Shown piece after piece: positions 1-8,347 of a DNA stretch of 25,835 nt; positions within the stretch are counted from its first letter, which is position 1, and each line of letters opens with the position of its first letter. Source of the stretch: Pavlovales sp. CCMP2436 (Eukaryota; Haptophyta; Pavlovophyceae; Pavlovales); contig MU631426.1 of NCBI GenBank assembly GCA_026770615.1, positions 109,586 to 135,420 of the forward strand. The letters run 5' to 3'. The notes under the pieces were generated by a model. The model did not search any database. It was not told the origin of the DNA and saw nothing but the letters and a program-made list of their open reading frames with translations. A program made the translations under genes and the position numbers.

Positions 1-641
1 GCAACGGCCATGCGCTCGAGCAAGGACGGCGCTCCGGTCGGCAGGTCGTGCGCCTCGGGCCAGGCCGGCTGCGCGAGCCAGGGTTGGGCGGTGAAGTGAA
101 AGTGAAAGTTGTTAGACCAGTCAGTCGAGCGGGGGTTTGGCATGGCGTCCTGGACGTCGTTGGCGGGCTGCCCCTTGATCGTCGCCTTCGCGGCCGCGCC
201 GAGCTTGTAGAGCATGCCCGCCTTGAACTCATCGCAGATGGTGATGTTTGGGATGCTGTTGAACTTGTCGGGGTGAAGGCCTGTACTCGCCTTGCGATAG
301 CGGCTCAGTAGCCCGGCGTCGAGCTCTAATGACGAGGGCGCCCACGGGGACGGAACCGCAGGTCTACCCCCCGTGTTGAGGATGGGCATCAGCGCGAGCA
401 CCTTGCGCGCGAGGGTGATGTCGTCCTCAATGGAGTCAGGCCCCGCCTTCTGCACCAGCAGGAAGACTTTGCCGTAGGACTCGTTGATGGCCTCGAGCAG
501 CGGGGGGCGCAGCTGCGGGGCGGGCGGGATGAAGGAGAGGAGGTTCGGCATGTCGACGTCGCCCGAGGGCACGCCGCCCATAGCGAACGCGGCGCCTGTG
601 CAGGCGACCGCGAGGAGGAGGCGGAGGGGGGCCTCCGCCAA
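1..641 (-). CDS. Unrecognised secreted or organelle-targeted protein, 3' end beyond the left edge (partial)
   Basis: Reading the minus strand from 641 down to 1 gives about 213 codons without a stop, leaving the window still open. The sequence looks like real protein rather than a shadow: it begins with a hydrophobic leader (RLLLAVACTGAAFA, then MGG) resembling a signal or transit peptide, followed by a Pro-rich piece (SFIPPAPQLRPPLLEAINES) and a conserved-looking stretch (HPDKFNSIPNITICDEFKAG) ending in WLAQPAWPEAHDLPTG near the edge. I do not recognise the family. The first ATG in frame is at 581-579, after the leader, so the true start is upstream. TTTTTGCAG on the minus strand (ending at 663) would make a good splice acceptor, suggesting the start codon lies in an upstream exon; the frame is otherwise open back to a TAA near 748. 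A 5'-damaged gene is the alternative. Confidence 0.6.
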   Translation of the reverse strand, partial: MAEAPLRLLLAVACTGAAFAMGGVPSGDVDMPNLLSFIPPAPQLRPPLLEAINESYGKVFLLVQKAGPDSIEDDITLARKVLALMPILNTGGRPAVPSPWAPSSLELDAGLLSRYRKASTGLHPDKFNSIPNITICDEFKAGMLYKLGAAAKATIKGQPANDVQDAMPNPRSTDWSNNFHFHFTAQPWLAQPAWPEAHDLPTGAPSLLERMAV

Positions 642-745
642 TGTATTTATATTGAATCGATTCTGCAAAAAGGCGTTAAAAAAAACCCGCCACCTGGACG
701 CACACAAGCTGAGTTTGTCCGCACACTGGATTCGCTTTTTACTTT

Positions 746-1127
746 TTTAATTTATTTGCTCGAGTCCTCTCATCGTCGTCGGTTCATAGCGACGTCACTT
801 TCGGAATCGCAAGTGAATCCGCCGTTCCAGCAGGTCTTCCGCTGAATTCAACTGCTGATGCCCTTGTCTTCTATGAAGTAATAGAATTAGAACAACGTGC
901 GCTGCTGTGTGCGTAGCTCGCCGAACCTGCCCCTTATTCACGGGGGCGGCTGCTATGTATCTCCTTCCCCCGGCCACGATTCCCAACGAGGGGCCTCTAG
1001 CCAGCCGGACAGCAGGGCGACTCAATAATCATCCTCTTATCTGAACAAACTTTCTTTCCTCAGCAAACTATATAACTCCGTTATGTCTGTTGGTGGTGTG
1101 TGTGAGCTTGGGTTCCTCGAAAGTGAG
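746..1127. other. Gap with no supported gene
   Basis: This stretch lies behind the 5' side of the minus-strand gene and in front of the first MITE. It holds only short overlapping frames with no motif. An upstream exon or the promoter of the minus-strand gene could lie here, but I cannot place either one. Confidence 0.4.
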
Positions 1128-1129
1128 TA

Positions 1130-1298
1130 CAGGGGATCGCAGGCAGGCAATAAGAAACCGTCGTGTTAAGAAACTGAGCCTCTTTTTTGCATTGTTTGTA
1201 TGTAATTTAAGAAAAATTAAGCATTGTTTGTATATAATTTGCTAAGAAACTCGGCCTCAGCCTCAAAAAGCGCCGTTCTTATTGCCCGCGATCCCCTG
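1130..1298. mobile_element. MITE copy 1 (TA-flanked, CAGGGGATCGC terminal inverted repeats)
   Basis: A 169-bp non-coding element starting CAGGGGATCGC and ending with the inverted complement GCGATCCCCTG. It is flanked by TA on both sides (1128-1129 and 1299-1300). The terminal repeat is roughly 25 bp (consensus CAGGGGATCGCGGGCAATAA followed by GAA), with a 6-bp duplication of part of it in the left end here. Subterminal GAGGCTGAGG / CTGAGCCTC blocks and a pair of CATTGTTTGTATRTAATTT repeats fill the interior. The TA duplication fits Tc1/mariner-type transposition (inference). It is the first of four copies in the window. Confidence 0.85.
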
Positions 1299-1376
1299 TA
1301 GTGATATCGCTGTGTATTACTCGGATTTGTATTTGTACTGTGCCTGCTATCCTGGGTGAGCGCATGAGTGTGGCTA

Positions 1377-1543
1377 CAGGGGATCGCGGGTAATAAGAAA
1401 CCGTCGTGTTAAGAAACTGAGCCTCGTTTTGTTGCCCTTCAATCGTATTTTTTACCAAAAATTAACCATTGTTTGTATGTAATTTGCTCAGAAACTCAGC
1501 CTCAGCCTCAAAAACCGTCGTTCTTATTGCCCGCGATCCCCTG
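1377..1543. mobile_element. MITE copy 2
   Basis: Same family as 1130-1298, 167 bp, terminal CAGGGGATCGCGGG and its complement, TA at 1375-1376 and 1544-1545. Its right flank (from 1546) is a piece of LINE reverse transcriptase that is almost identical to the right flank of the copy at 6868-7033. Its left flank is unrelated to the LINE. Confidence 0.85.
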
Positions 1544-1545
1544 TA

Positions 1546-1780
1546 GCACAACCACACAACAACTTGCGACGACAAATGACTTAATTCAGCTGATCTCTAA
1601 AGGCAAAGCACGCAGCGCACCAGGGTAGTCCAATATCTCGCACTGAAAATCCTCCTCAGAGCAGATACAGTCCAGGACCACAGCGGCGAACTGCACATCC
1701 TTTTGACAAATACACTAAATACCACACTGAAAGAGACCACTCTCCCCGAGAGATTAGGTACATTAAAAGTCATGTATCAC
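1546..1780 (+). pseudogene. LINE reverse transcriptase fingers fragment (duplicate of 7036-7268)
   Basis: About 233 bp that match 7036-7268 with only four base differences by eye. Translation gives the typical start of a LINE RT (LATTNDLIQLISK..., then a KARSAPG-like motif 1) followed, after a frame change, by the fingers region (LALKILLRADTVQDHSGELH). It ends abruptly at about 1780, where similarity to the other copy stops. It has no RT palm and cannot be functional. Confidence 0.75.
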
Positions 1781-1857
1781 AGGAAACGACAACCATATAC
1801 ACAGTGAAAAAAAAATGATTCTAAATCTGTTAGTCCTTAAAAAAACACACACAAATA

Positions 1858-1920
1858 TGAGTTCCCTTTTAAGAGAACTCTGATTTTAAGGGAACTCAGA
1901 TATTTAAAAGTTAAATATCT
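1858..1920. repeat. Two adjacent perfect hairpins in AT-rich DNA
   Basis: TGAGTTCCCTT (1858-1868) pairs with AAGGGAACTCA (1888-1898), with a second internal partial copy of the arm in the loop. Directly next to it AGATATTTAA (1898-1907) pairs with TTAAATATCT (1911-1920) around a 3-nt loop. The DNA switches from AT-rich to GC-rich just afterwards, near 1940, so this may be the edge of an inserted block. Confidence 0.6.
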
Positions 1921-1939
1921 GGCGAAAAAATTATATAAA

Positions 1940-2946
1940 TGACGGACGACCTGCTCTGTGAAACGGTTTACTCCTCGCTGCTCGCGCGCTCAGCGTGAAG
2001 CAGCGGCCGCCAGCCGGTACGTGCCGCGTCACTTGCCGATCCATCAACGTAGACAGGCCGTCAAGGCCGAGCCTCGTTTCGCCTCGTGGAACCAAACGCG
2101 GAGCTTTGCCACAGCGAGTACGCGCACCTTGACTTGCTCGCGCCTCGGCTTGCGCGTACCACGCTGTGCAGCACCGCGCTGCGCTACGCGCCCCATGCCT
2201 CGCCCCCGTTACCACGCAGCATAGGACCGTTGATCGCCCGGACGATCACTGAGCAGCCGCACCACAGCGACCTGCATCTCGTCCGTCGTCCTGTGGAAGG
2301 CTTCTGAGGCAAGCTCCGCCACCAGGCGCTAAGCTCGTCACCTTCGTTGCCCACGACACGCCGCTCCCCTCTCCGCCGAGCACCTAATGACACGCTTGCC
2401 CAAACACACCATCTCCATCGTTGGCATCGTCTCCATCCTCCTCGGCTTCCCAGGGGATTGCGACCAACTCGCTCATCACAGCCCCCCACCGTATCCCCCG
2501 GTGGAAGGGAGCCAAGCCTTCACCGGCCAACAAACCTTCGGGACCAAACCTACTCTTCAAAAGAAAACAAGCCCTCAGGACCACACCTATGCTTCGGAAC
2601 CAAACGACCCTTCGGGACCCCACTCATCCTTCGGGAACCAATGTCCAAAGCTGCAGATCCCTTGCCAACGCCCTCCTGCAGCCTCAAACCACGTGAGAAC
2701 ACTTTCGAGCTACTTTCACCTGAAACTGGCAAAATCGCTAGCAACCGTCGCCACAATAGACCAGGCCGTGATACTCCGCCCATTAAGCCTCCAAACACCC
2801 ACCATCAGCTAATTATATCCCGCCGCCTTTTAAAAATATACCATTTCAAATTCAAACGAGACCCCGCTGCAGCTCCCGTTGCTGTGTCGATGACCAACGC
2901 TAAGCGTCGGACTCCGACCCCGACCTGTCCTCGCCTGTCATCCTGA
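1940..2946 (+). other. Possible LINE 5' region / ORF1-like coding remnant
   Basis: A GC- and Pro-rich stretch that follows a TATATAAAT sequence near 1932. One frame is open from 2086 to a TGA at 2305-2307 and again from 2308 to 2946. The second part translates to a Pro/Arg/Ser-rich protein (for example NTFELLSPETGKIASNRRHN) of the type seen upstream of LINE endonucleases. A second frame (2387-2812) is also open, and overlapping frames weaken the case for either. I see no zinc knuckle or RNA-binding motif. Position directly upstream of the endonuclease on the same strand is the main reason for the call. Confidence 0.25.
2533..2645. repeat. Degenerate short tandem repeats (CTTCGGGACCAAA-like)
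   Basis: Five or so imperfect repeats of a CTTCGGGACC / CCTCAGGACC / CTTCGGAACC / CTTCGGGAACC motif, spaced irregularly. In the + frames they encode PSGPH and FGTK-type repeats, so they could be part of a repetitive protein or a decayed minisatellite. Confidence 0.5.
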
Positions 2947-3257
2947 AGTTGGAGAAAGAAATCTCTCTCTACGCCTGCACGGCAGCAATTCAAAACCCAA
3001 CGGTAATAAATGTTACTACCTGCAACACCTATTATTATAATGTCAATGACATTGTCATGGGAATCCTAGTGCCAGTCCTGGCAGCAACTCTGTGTCTGAC
3101 GGCACTATTTATACTCACGGCAGATCCCCTAGCAACTACTACGCATGGATTTGGCCAACGTCGTAAAAATAAACCGAGAGGAACCTGTAATAAATATAAT
3201 GCGCAGTGGGCCAACTGCTGCATCGCTCGGAGTCTGTCACATCTGAATGCCACATAA
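2904..3257 (+). pseudogene. ORF fragment with one strong transmembrane segment
   Basis: The frame is open from a TAA at 2901-2903 to 3257, but the first ATG (3057) lies inside the hydrophobic segment, so no complete start is visible. It reads SDSDPDLSSPVILKLEKE, then a Cys/Asn/Tyr-rich part, then a long hydrophobic stretch (about 24 residues beginning IVMGILVPVLAATL), then a basic tail. The preceding frame ends at 2946 with overlapping coding-like sequence, so a frameshift may link the two. I do not recognise the family. It may belong to the LINE 5' region or be an unrelated remnant. Confidence 0.3.
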
Positions 3258-3953
3258 AACGGCAGACTAGCAAGGCGACAAGCTTGTCTCGTCGGCACCA
3301 CTGGAAATCAGCTCGAATCATCGGCAATGCGGCGAGGCGTCTCTCTCGACACTTGCCACGCCAAAATCAGCAAACACCTAGCGAAACAGCGACATTAGCC
3401 GCCAACAAATGCTCCGAAGTAATTAAATTCCTCGTCGAGCAAAACCCTGACTCAACTCCGGCGAGCTGGTTCGCCTCAAATCGTATGCCACGCCGAAACA
3501 ATCTGCCACGACCAACAACTATTACTAAGACACACACCATGCAGAGCCGCTATATATATATACCAAGACACACACACTAAAAGGCTACTGCCTTCCCCAA
3601 AAGCCAACACACCAACAGCGAACACAACAATCGGCTCAAAATTGGATTTCAATCACATTCCCAGGCCAAAGGAAACACAACAAAAATTACTTCAAATATG
3701 TGAATAAAACACAGCCCAAACACTCACGGCTACGCCAAAAATCCTGGCACGCCACCACTCTCTCTTCCGCCGAGAGTGTCTAGGAAAGTTAAGCCCACCC
3801 TCGCTCCACCATTAGGTAGCAAGCGCCCAACCACACGAAAAAAAATTCCTAAAAAAATACAGTACGGTCCAGCAAAAGGAACTCATAACTCGAAAATTAC
3901 CGCAACCCACACAGAGTGAAAGAACCTACACACCTCTCCACACTAATGCATGT
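3206..3953 (+). other. Basic, Pro-rich LINE leader upstream of the endonuclease (degenerate)
   Basis: Short frames without a continuous ORF. One (3206-3580) is interrupted by a small (TA)n-tailed insertion. Between about 3700 and 3910 one frame gives a Pro/Lys-rich linker (PRVSRKVKPTLAPPLGSKRP) of the kind that precedes APE endonucleases in protist LINEs. Nothing catalytic is visible. Confidence 0.35.
3538..3564 (+). mobile_element. Very short (TA)n-tailed insertion, copy 1 of the 'A' family
   Basis: 27 bp reading CATGCAGAGCCGC then (TA)n then CC, flanked by AAGACACACAC on the left (3527-3537) and AAGACACACACAC on the right (from 3565). The core matches the 3' end of the element at 5252-5327. 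It looks like an extreme 5' truncation of a target-primed retroelement. The flanks are partly simple repeat, which lowers certainty. Confidence 0.55.
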
Positions 3954-4662
3954 ATGCGAAACCCTGACGAAGCACTGGTGAACTCGACTGCCAGACCGTC
4001 TCGCTCAGCACACAAAAGGCACATGATGCGCCATAACCCCCGCCTCTGGCATATATCAGTACGCGTGGGCGAGGCAAAAAATCTGGGGCCCAATAAGCAA
4101 CGCAATAGATCCAAGAATGCACAACCCTCCCCTCAAATCACAGAGGCACCAAGTGAACATAATAAGAAAACACTTACTGTTGCATGTGCAAACGTAGGCA
4201 CGATGGTCGATATAACGCGGATTAGCAAAGTGATTGAACTAGCGACACGTTGCGACCCTAACAAATTAAACAATCAAACCACCACTGGATCATCAGACCC
4301 GTACGACATCGTCCTGCTACAAGATACAGGTCTGATAGCCAAAAAAGCCGACGCGAACTGCATGGGCCCAGACTATACTGTCTACCACGACCCAACACCT
4401 CAGACGTCAGGAAGAGGATTTGTAATCGCAATTCACAGTAAGCTAAATGCGACGCTGACAAATATCACTTGCGGCTCCCAAGTAGGGAATATAGCCGCAG
4501 AACGTATCATCACTGGAGATCTAACATTCCCCACACAAGATGGGAATCCTTATACTGTTGAGATCACAAGCTTTTATGTTCCATGTAATAAAGACAAACA
4601 TCCTTTCTTAAAACTACTCTCCACGTATCTAAGGAATCGCACGCCAGACGAATCCAACAATA
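3954..4662 (+). pseudogene. LINE APE-type endonuclease (EEP fold), N-terminal part
   Basis: This is the DNA-nicking domain that starts target-primed reverse transcription in non-LTR retrotransposons. A GEAKNLGP motif near residue 38 resembles the GEAxNPGP motif seen before this domain in protist LINEs. The domain proper begins LTVACANVGTMVDI (catalytic Asn), continues with PYDIVLLQDTGL, where the usual QET metal ligand is QDT, then GRGFVIAIHSKL and YTVEITSFYVPC. The frame runs on to 4778, but the last part is translation of inserted 138-bp repeats; genuine domain sequence stops near RNRTPDESNN (about 4661). The domain resumes at 5073. Confidence 0.8.
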
Positions 4663-4676
4663 GGCGAGGAGTATAC

Positions 4677-5069
4677 GTGGCGCCCAAGCCAGCGCAGCCG
4701 ACTAAGGCACGCAGCAGGCAATTGGCGACGCTGCGCTCAGACCAGCACAACATTCAGAACAGTCAGACGCCAGCTTGAATCCCTATCAGAAACATATATC
4801 CATCGGCACGCGCGGTGGCGCCCAAGCCAGCGCAGCCGACTAAGGCACGCAGCAGGCAATGGGCGACGCTGCGCTCAGACCAGCACAACATTCAGAACAG
4901 TCAGACGCCAGCTTAAATCCCTATCAGAAATATATATCCATCGGCACGCGCGGTGGCGCCCAAGCCAGCGCAGCCGACTAAGGCACACAGCAGGCAATGG
5001 GCGACGCTGAACTCAGACCAGCACAACATTCAGAACAGTCAGACGCCAGCTTAGATCCCTATCATAAAT
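4677..5069. repeat. Three tandem 138-bp units ('B' family) inside the endonuclease
   Basis: The units start at 4677 (lacking the first bases), 4815 and 4953, with a constant 138-bp spacing measured at GTGGCGCCCAAGCC. Each ends ...GCTTGAATCCCTATCA followed by an AT-rich tail. The array separates RNRTPDESNN from VGGDANC of the endonuclease. A full inverted copy is at 6332-6461 and a 3'-end fragment at 18802-18854, so this is a dispersed element that has been tandemly amplified here. About 14 bp of unexplained sequence (4663-4676) lies at the left junction, and no clean target duplication is visible. Confidence 0.85.
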
Positions 5070-5072
5070 ATA

Positions 5073-5238
5073 GTAGGAGGCGATGCGAATTGCATTTGGA
5101 CAGCTGACGAACGCGTAAGAAATAATGGCGCAATAAGGCACGACACTACAGAATAAAATGACTCATCACTTTTTAAAGCATGCATGGCAAGCGCACCTGA
5201 CCTGATAAACCAAAAACTGGAGGGCTCATTTCACCCCG
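5073..5238 (+). pseudogene. LINE endonuclease, middle part
   Basis: Resumes in the same frame as 3954 with VGGDANCIWTADERV, the GD-x-N motif of APE endonucleases (Asp and Asn of the active site). There is an in-frame TAA after HDTTE. The stretch continues with a D-rich helix and ends at GSFHPDSQPT, exactly where the small element at 5252 is inserted. Confidence 0.75.
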
Positions 5239-5251
5239 ATAGTCAACCAAC

Positions 5252-5327
5252 GTCTAACGTCGACCAAGTCAGTGAGTGAACAACACCTGTTGAACCATGC
5301 TGAGCCGCTATATATATATATGTATAT
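5252..5327 (+). mobile_element. (TA)n-tailed short retroelement with 13-bp target site duplication, copy 2 of the 'A' family
   Basis: 76 bp running from GTCTAACGTCGACC to CATGCTGAGCCGC and a (TA)n tail. It is bracketed by ATAGTCAACCAAC at 5239-5251 and again at 5328-5340. Skipping the insert plus one duplicate joins SQPT directly to HEYPEGKSSIDYLF, the expected endonuclease order, which confirms the boundaries. A long duplication plus a repetitive 3' tail is the signature of target-primed reverse transcription. Confidence 0.85.
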
Positions 5328-5340
5328 ATAGTCAACCAAC

Positions 5341-5650
5341 CCATGAATACCCAGAAGGCAAATCAAGTATAGATTATTTATTTATGAATGCAAAGCTAGA
5401 GTGCTGTGTGAGACACACGTCACCTCTCGAACAGATCTGCGTCCCTCAATCTGCCAAGGATGGATCTTTGCTAAGCACACATTATTGGATAGAAGCCACC
5501 ATCCCAATGACAGAAATGAGCGGTATAGTTAGACCCCTACATAGAATCTACTTCTGCCTTTTCAGATTAAAACTAGATCAATCTCGCCAACAGGAGCAAA
5601 CTCCGACGAGCGGTAGCGGAATCCAAAAAAGCTTTAGAAGCGTGGTTACA
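5341..5650 (+). pseudogene. LINE endonuclease, C-terminal part, and start of the linker
   Basis: Begins HEYPEGKSSIDYLFMN, the S-x-IDY motif that closes APE endonucleases, followed by LLSTHYWIEATIP, which aligns with the SDH motif carrying the catalytic His (Ser-Thr-His here instead of Ser-Asp-His). After this the sequence changes frame; a coding-like helix (RAVAESKKALEAWLHKLPPR) is read in another frame around 5610-5670. Confidence 0.7.
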
Positions 5651-6260
5651 TAAATTACCACCCAGAATAAAAGCGGCTTACATCGATTAGGGCCTCCTCA
5701 CATAAACATCATCCAGCGAAGAATGGCAGGCTTGTGCAGGCGAATTAGATGGTGTCATCGACCAGATAAACGATTTTGCAGTACTGAACATGCAAGATGC
5801 GTTCAAACAAGAGGATCCGGCACGATCAAAAAAGGGACCTAAACCGGGCAGGCCATACAGGCAACCATGGTCCCCAGAAGCAGGCCCGCACAGACAAGTG
5901 TAACATTGGTACGAATAAGCGGTTAAAGTAGCGGAACTAATTTTACTCACAAAAAAGAGAGCCGCATACCACACGCAATTACCAAAGTGGTGAAACATCA
6001 GAAACACCGAAACTGTCGTTATGGAAAAGATATTAGCCACTCTTTGGTGCGTGTCAAGAAAAAGGATGGAAACACTACCTCAACATCCACTAGCACCACC
6101 TGAAATGGACACACACTCCAGCGGAGAAGCCGATGATACCTTCCGCCCAACAGTTTCAAACTTTAGAAATATGGGGGGGGGGAAGGGGAGGAGCATGTGG
6201 CAATTGCTACGAGTTCACCACCAATCTCACCTCTACCACCACCATCCCTGCTGCCAGGAC
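5651..6260 (+). pseudogene. LINE linker between endonuclease and reverse transcriptase (decayed)
   Basis: Coding-like segments in shifting frames with several stops, such as EEWQACAGELDGVIDQINDF and a Pro/Lys-rich GPKPGRPYRQPWSPEA. This matches the low-complexity helical linker usually found here. A run of nine G at about 6172-6181 probably adds a frameshift. Confidence 0.5.
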
Positions 6261-6461
6261 TAACGTCTAGCGTCGACCAAGTCAGTGAGTGAACAACACC
6301 TGTTGAACCATGCTGAGCTGCTATATATATTTATGATAGAGATTCAAGCTGGCGTCTGACTGTTCTGAATGTTGTGCTGGTCTGAGCGCTGCGTCGCCCA
6401 TTGCCTGCTGTGTGCCTTAGTCGGCTGCGCTGGCTTGGGCGCCACCGCGCGTGCCGATGGA
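6261..6461 (+). mobile_element. Composite insertion: 'A' family copy 3 joined to an inverted 'B' unit
   Basis: 6261-6331 repeats the element at 5252 nearly base for base (AACGTCTAGCGTCGACC... CATGCTGAGCTGC, then TATATAT). 6332-6461 is the reverse complement of one 138-bp B unit. After it comes TCTCCGCTATATGTATATA, again resembling the A-family 3' end. No clear target duplication is seen. The arrangement suggests B inserted into, or was retrotransposed together with, an A element. Confidence 0.7.
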
Positions 6462-6481
6462 TCTCCGCTATATGTATATAA

Positions 6482-6865
6482 TATGTCAGCTCTACAACTC
6501 ACTGCTTACATACAAGCCTCAGACAGAAGCAACACATCCGACACACCCTGTGCAGGGATGCACAAAATCCAGCCGACAAGAAAAGGGAAGACAAACTCAA
6601 TGATGATATCAGGAATGGTCTTTTTAGATCGGCAACGCACAATGCCAGAACCCTCCTCTACCCAAAACTGCAACAACAGGGAGTGTGTATGCTCAGAGAC
6701 ACAGCTACACACAAAGTCACCACCAAACCGGCGGATATTGTATCCCTCGCAACAGAGTATACACGCAACCTCCTGTGCACCCCTCCCCCAGAACCCCCTA
6801 CCGGAAGAGAATGGCTAAAACCCTGAATAGTGGAATGATATAAAGGATCGTTGGTCACAGAGCGA
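6482..6865 (+). pseudogene. LINE linker immediately before the reverse transcriptase
   Basis: One frame reads KREDKLNDDIRNGLFRSATH, then MLRDTATHKVTTKPADIVSL and REWLKP. This is the pattern that precedes the RT in LINEs (a 'dp.TG.vtt.p..i...a..Y...L' region). After a stop and a frame change it reads WNDIKDRWSQSD up to the MITE at 6868, which interrupts the first RT motif. Confidence 0.6.
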
Positions 6866-6867
6866 TA

Positions 6868-7033
6868 CAGGGGATCGCTGGCAATAAGATACCGTCGTGT
6901 TAAGAAACTGAGCCTCGTTTTTTAACCCTTCAATAGTAATTAAAAGCAAATTTTAACCATTGTTTGTATGTAATTTGCTAAGAAACTCAGCCTCAGCCTC
7001 AAAACCGTCGTTCTTATTGCCCGCGATCCCCTG
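6868..7033. mobile_element. MITE copy 3, inserted in LINE RT motif 0
   Basis: 166 bp with the family's CAGGGGATCGC termini, flanked by TA at 6866-6867 and 7034-7035. Skipping it joins RWSQSD with STTTQQLATTND in frame, consistent with a simple TA-duplicating insertion. Confidence 0.85.
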
Positions 7034-7037
7034 TAGC

Positions 7038-7268
7038 ACAACCACACAACAACTTGCGACGACAAATGACTTAATTCAGCTGATCTCTAAAGACAAAGCA
7101 CGCAGCGCACCAGGGTAGTCCAATACCTCGCGCTGAAAATCCTCCTCAGAGCAGATACAGTCCAGGACCACAGCGGCGAACTGCACATCCTTTTGACAAA
7201 TACACTAAATACCACACTGAAAGAGACCACTCTCCCCGAGAGATTGGGTACATTAAAAGTCATGTATC
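7038..7268 (+). pseudogene. LINE reverse transcriptase, motifs 0-1 and fingers
   Basis: The RT copies element RNA into the nicked target. This part reads QLATTNDLIQLISKDKARSA PG (motif 1), then after a one-base frame change VQYLALKILLRADTVQDHSG and ETTLPERLGTLKVMY, matching the RT fingers. At about 7268 the similarity to 1546-1780 ends and the protein jumps directly to the thumb. The palm, with FADD/YADD, is absent. Confidence 0.75.
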
Positions 7269-8208
7269 AGTCTCCAAGCAAGAGACGGGACTAATTTCCA
7301 CAATAAAATGCTCAAAACACCCCTGAAAAAACATGTTGAATACCTGGATCACCTCATACCATCAAATGGATCATGGAAAGCGCACGAACAAAAGCTTTGC
7401 ATCAAGCTCGCACGAGCAAGATACATCTAGCTACAAACAAAAAATCATGCCGCACACTATGGGCCGCTAAACTAACCCGACACGATGTGTCAACAATCCT
7501 CATCTACCACATGGGTGCGTCAGAAATCTCAGAGGCCTTCCTCAAAAAGACGCTCACGGCCATCACAGCGGCCACCCGAAATCGCTGCCTACTGGGCAAT
7601 CACGTCGCGAGGGAACGTATCTGCGGCCCACCACAACGCGATGGCACGGGCATCATCGACCCACGAGCACAGAATGCAGGAGAAAAAGTTTCTACCATGG
7701 TACGGCTCCTAAACTCCGCGCCCGGAAATGCAAGTCAGGCCCTTGCCGCCCACGCATTCAGCGTAGCAAAAAATGGCCCCAGGGGAAGGGCCAAGGAATC
7801 TACTATGCCAACAGCGCGAGGAGCCGTCAAAGCGATTGCAGAAGCCCCGCCCGGAGAAGATACATGGACAATAATTGAAAATTATGCAAACCTTCAAACC
7901 ACCCCCATGGGCGAACTAGCGCCAGGATTACTGTGCCAAGACTCAAAGAGCAAAAGAACGATTAAAAAATCAGACACTGAGTTAGCATGTATGACCGCAG
8001 AAAACGTTCTCCTCATGGCACAGCGAGGAAACACTGTCGATGCAAACGAAGCTATACACACCCGAAGCGAAGCAGAAGAAGATATCCTCATTACCGGTGG
8101 TAAGAATGTCTTCCAAAAACTACGCACCATGCTTCAGACACTACCCGAAAATGCCGACATCACCGCAGTCAATGTAGCAGCAATTACCCTGTTCACCGAA
8201 TCTTACCT
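7269..8208 (+). pseudogene. LINE reverse transcriptase thumb and C-terminal region
   Basis: Starts with HVEYLDHLIPSNGSWKAHEQ, the 'YLG..i...gsw..h' motif that follows the RT palm in LINEs. From 7373 a continuous frame runs into the MITE at 8211; after IYHMGASEISEAFLKK it reads a thumb-like Arg-rich region and GLGI/GIIDP-like end motifs, then a helical domain of unknown role. The last residues encoded by the open frame (TGDRGQ) are MITE sequence. The LINE frame resumes at 9616. Confidence 0.7.
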
Positions 8209-8347
8209 TACAGGGGATCGCGGGCAATAAGAACGGCATTTTTTGAGGCTGAGGCTGAGTTTCTTAGCAAATTACAAACAAACAATGCTAAAATTTGCTT
8301 AAATTACATACAAACAATGCAAAAAAGAGGCTCAATTTCTTAACACG

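Noticed and set aside
285..315. CTGAGCCGCTAT on the minus strand, like the 3' end of the A family
   Set aside because: It lies inside continuous protein-coding sequence with no TA tail or duplication, so it is taken as coincidence.
4677..5069. CRISPR-like array
   Set aside because: The repeats are directly adjacent 138-bp units without spacers, dispersed elsewhere as single copies, in eukaryotic transposon DNA.
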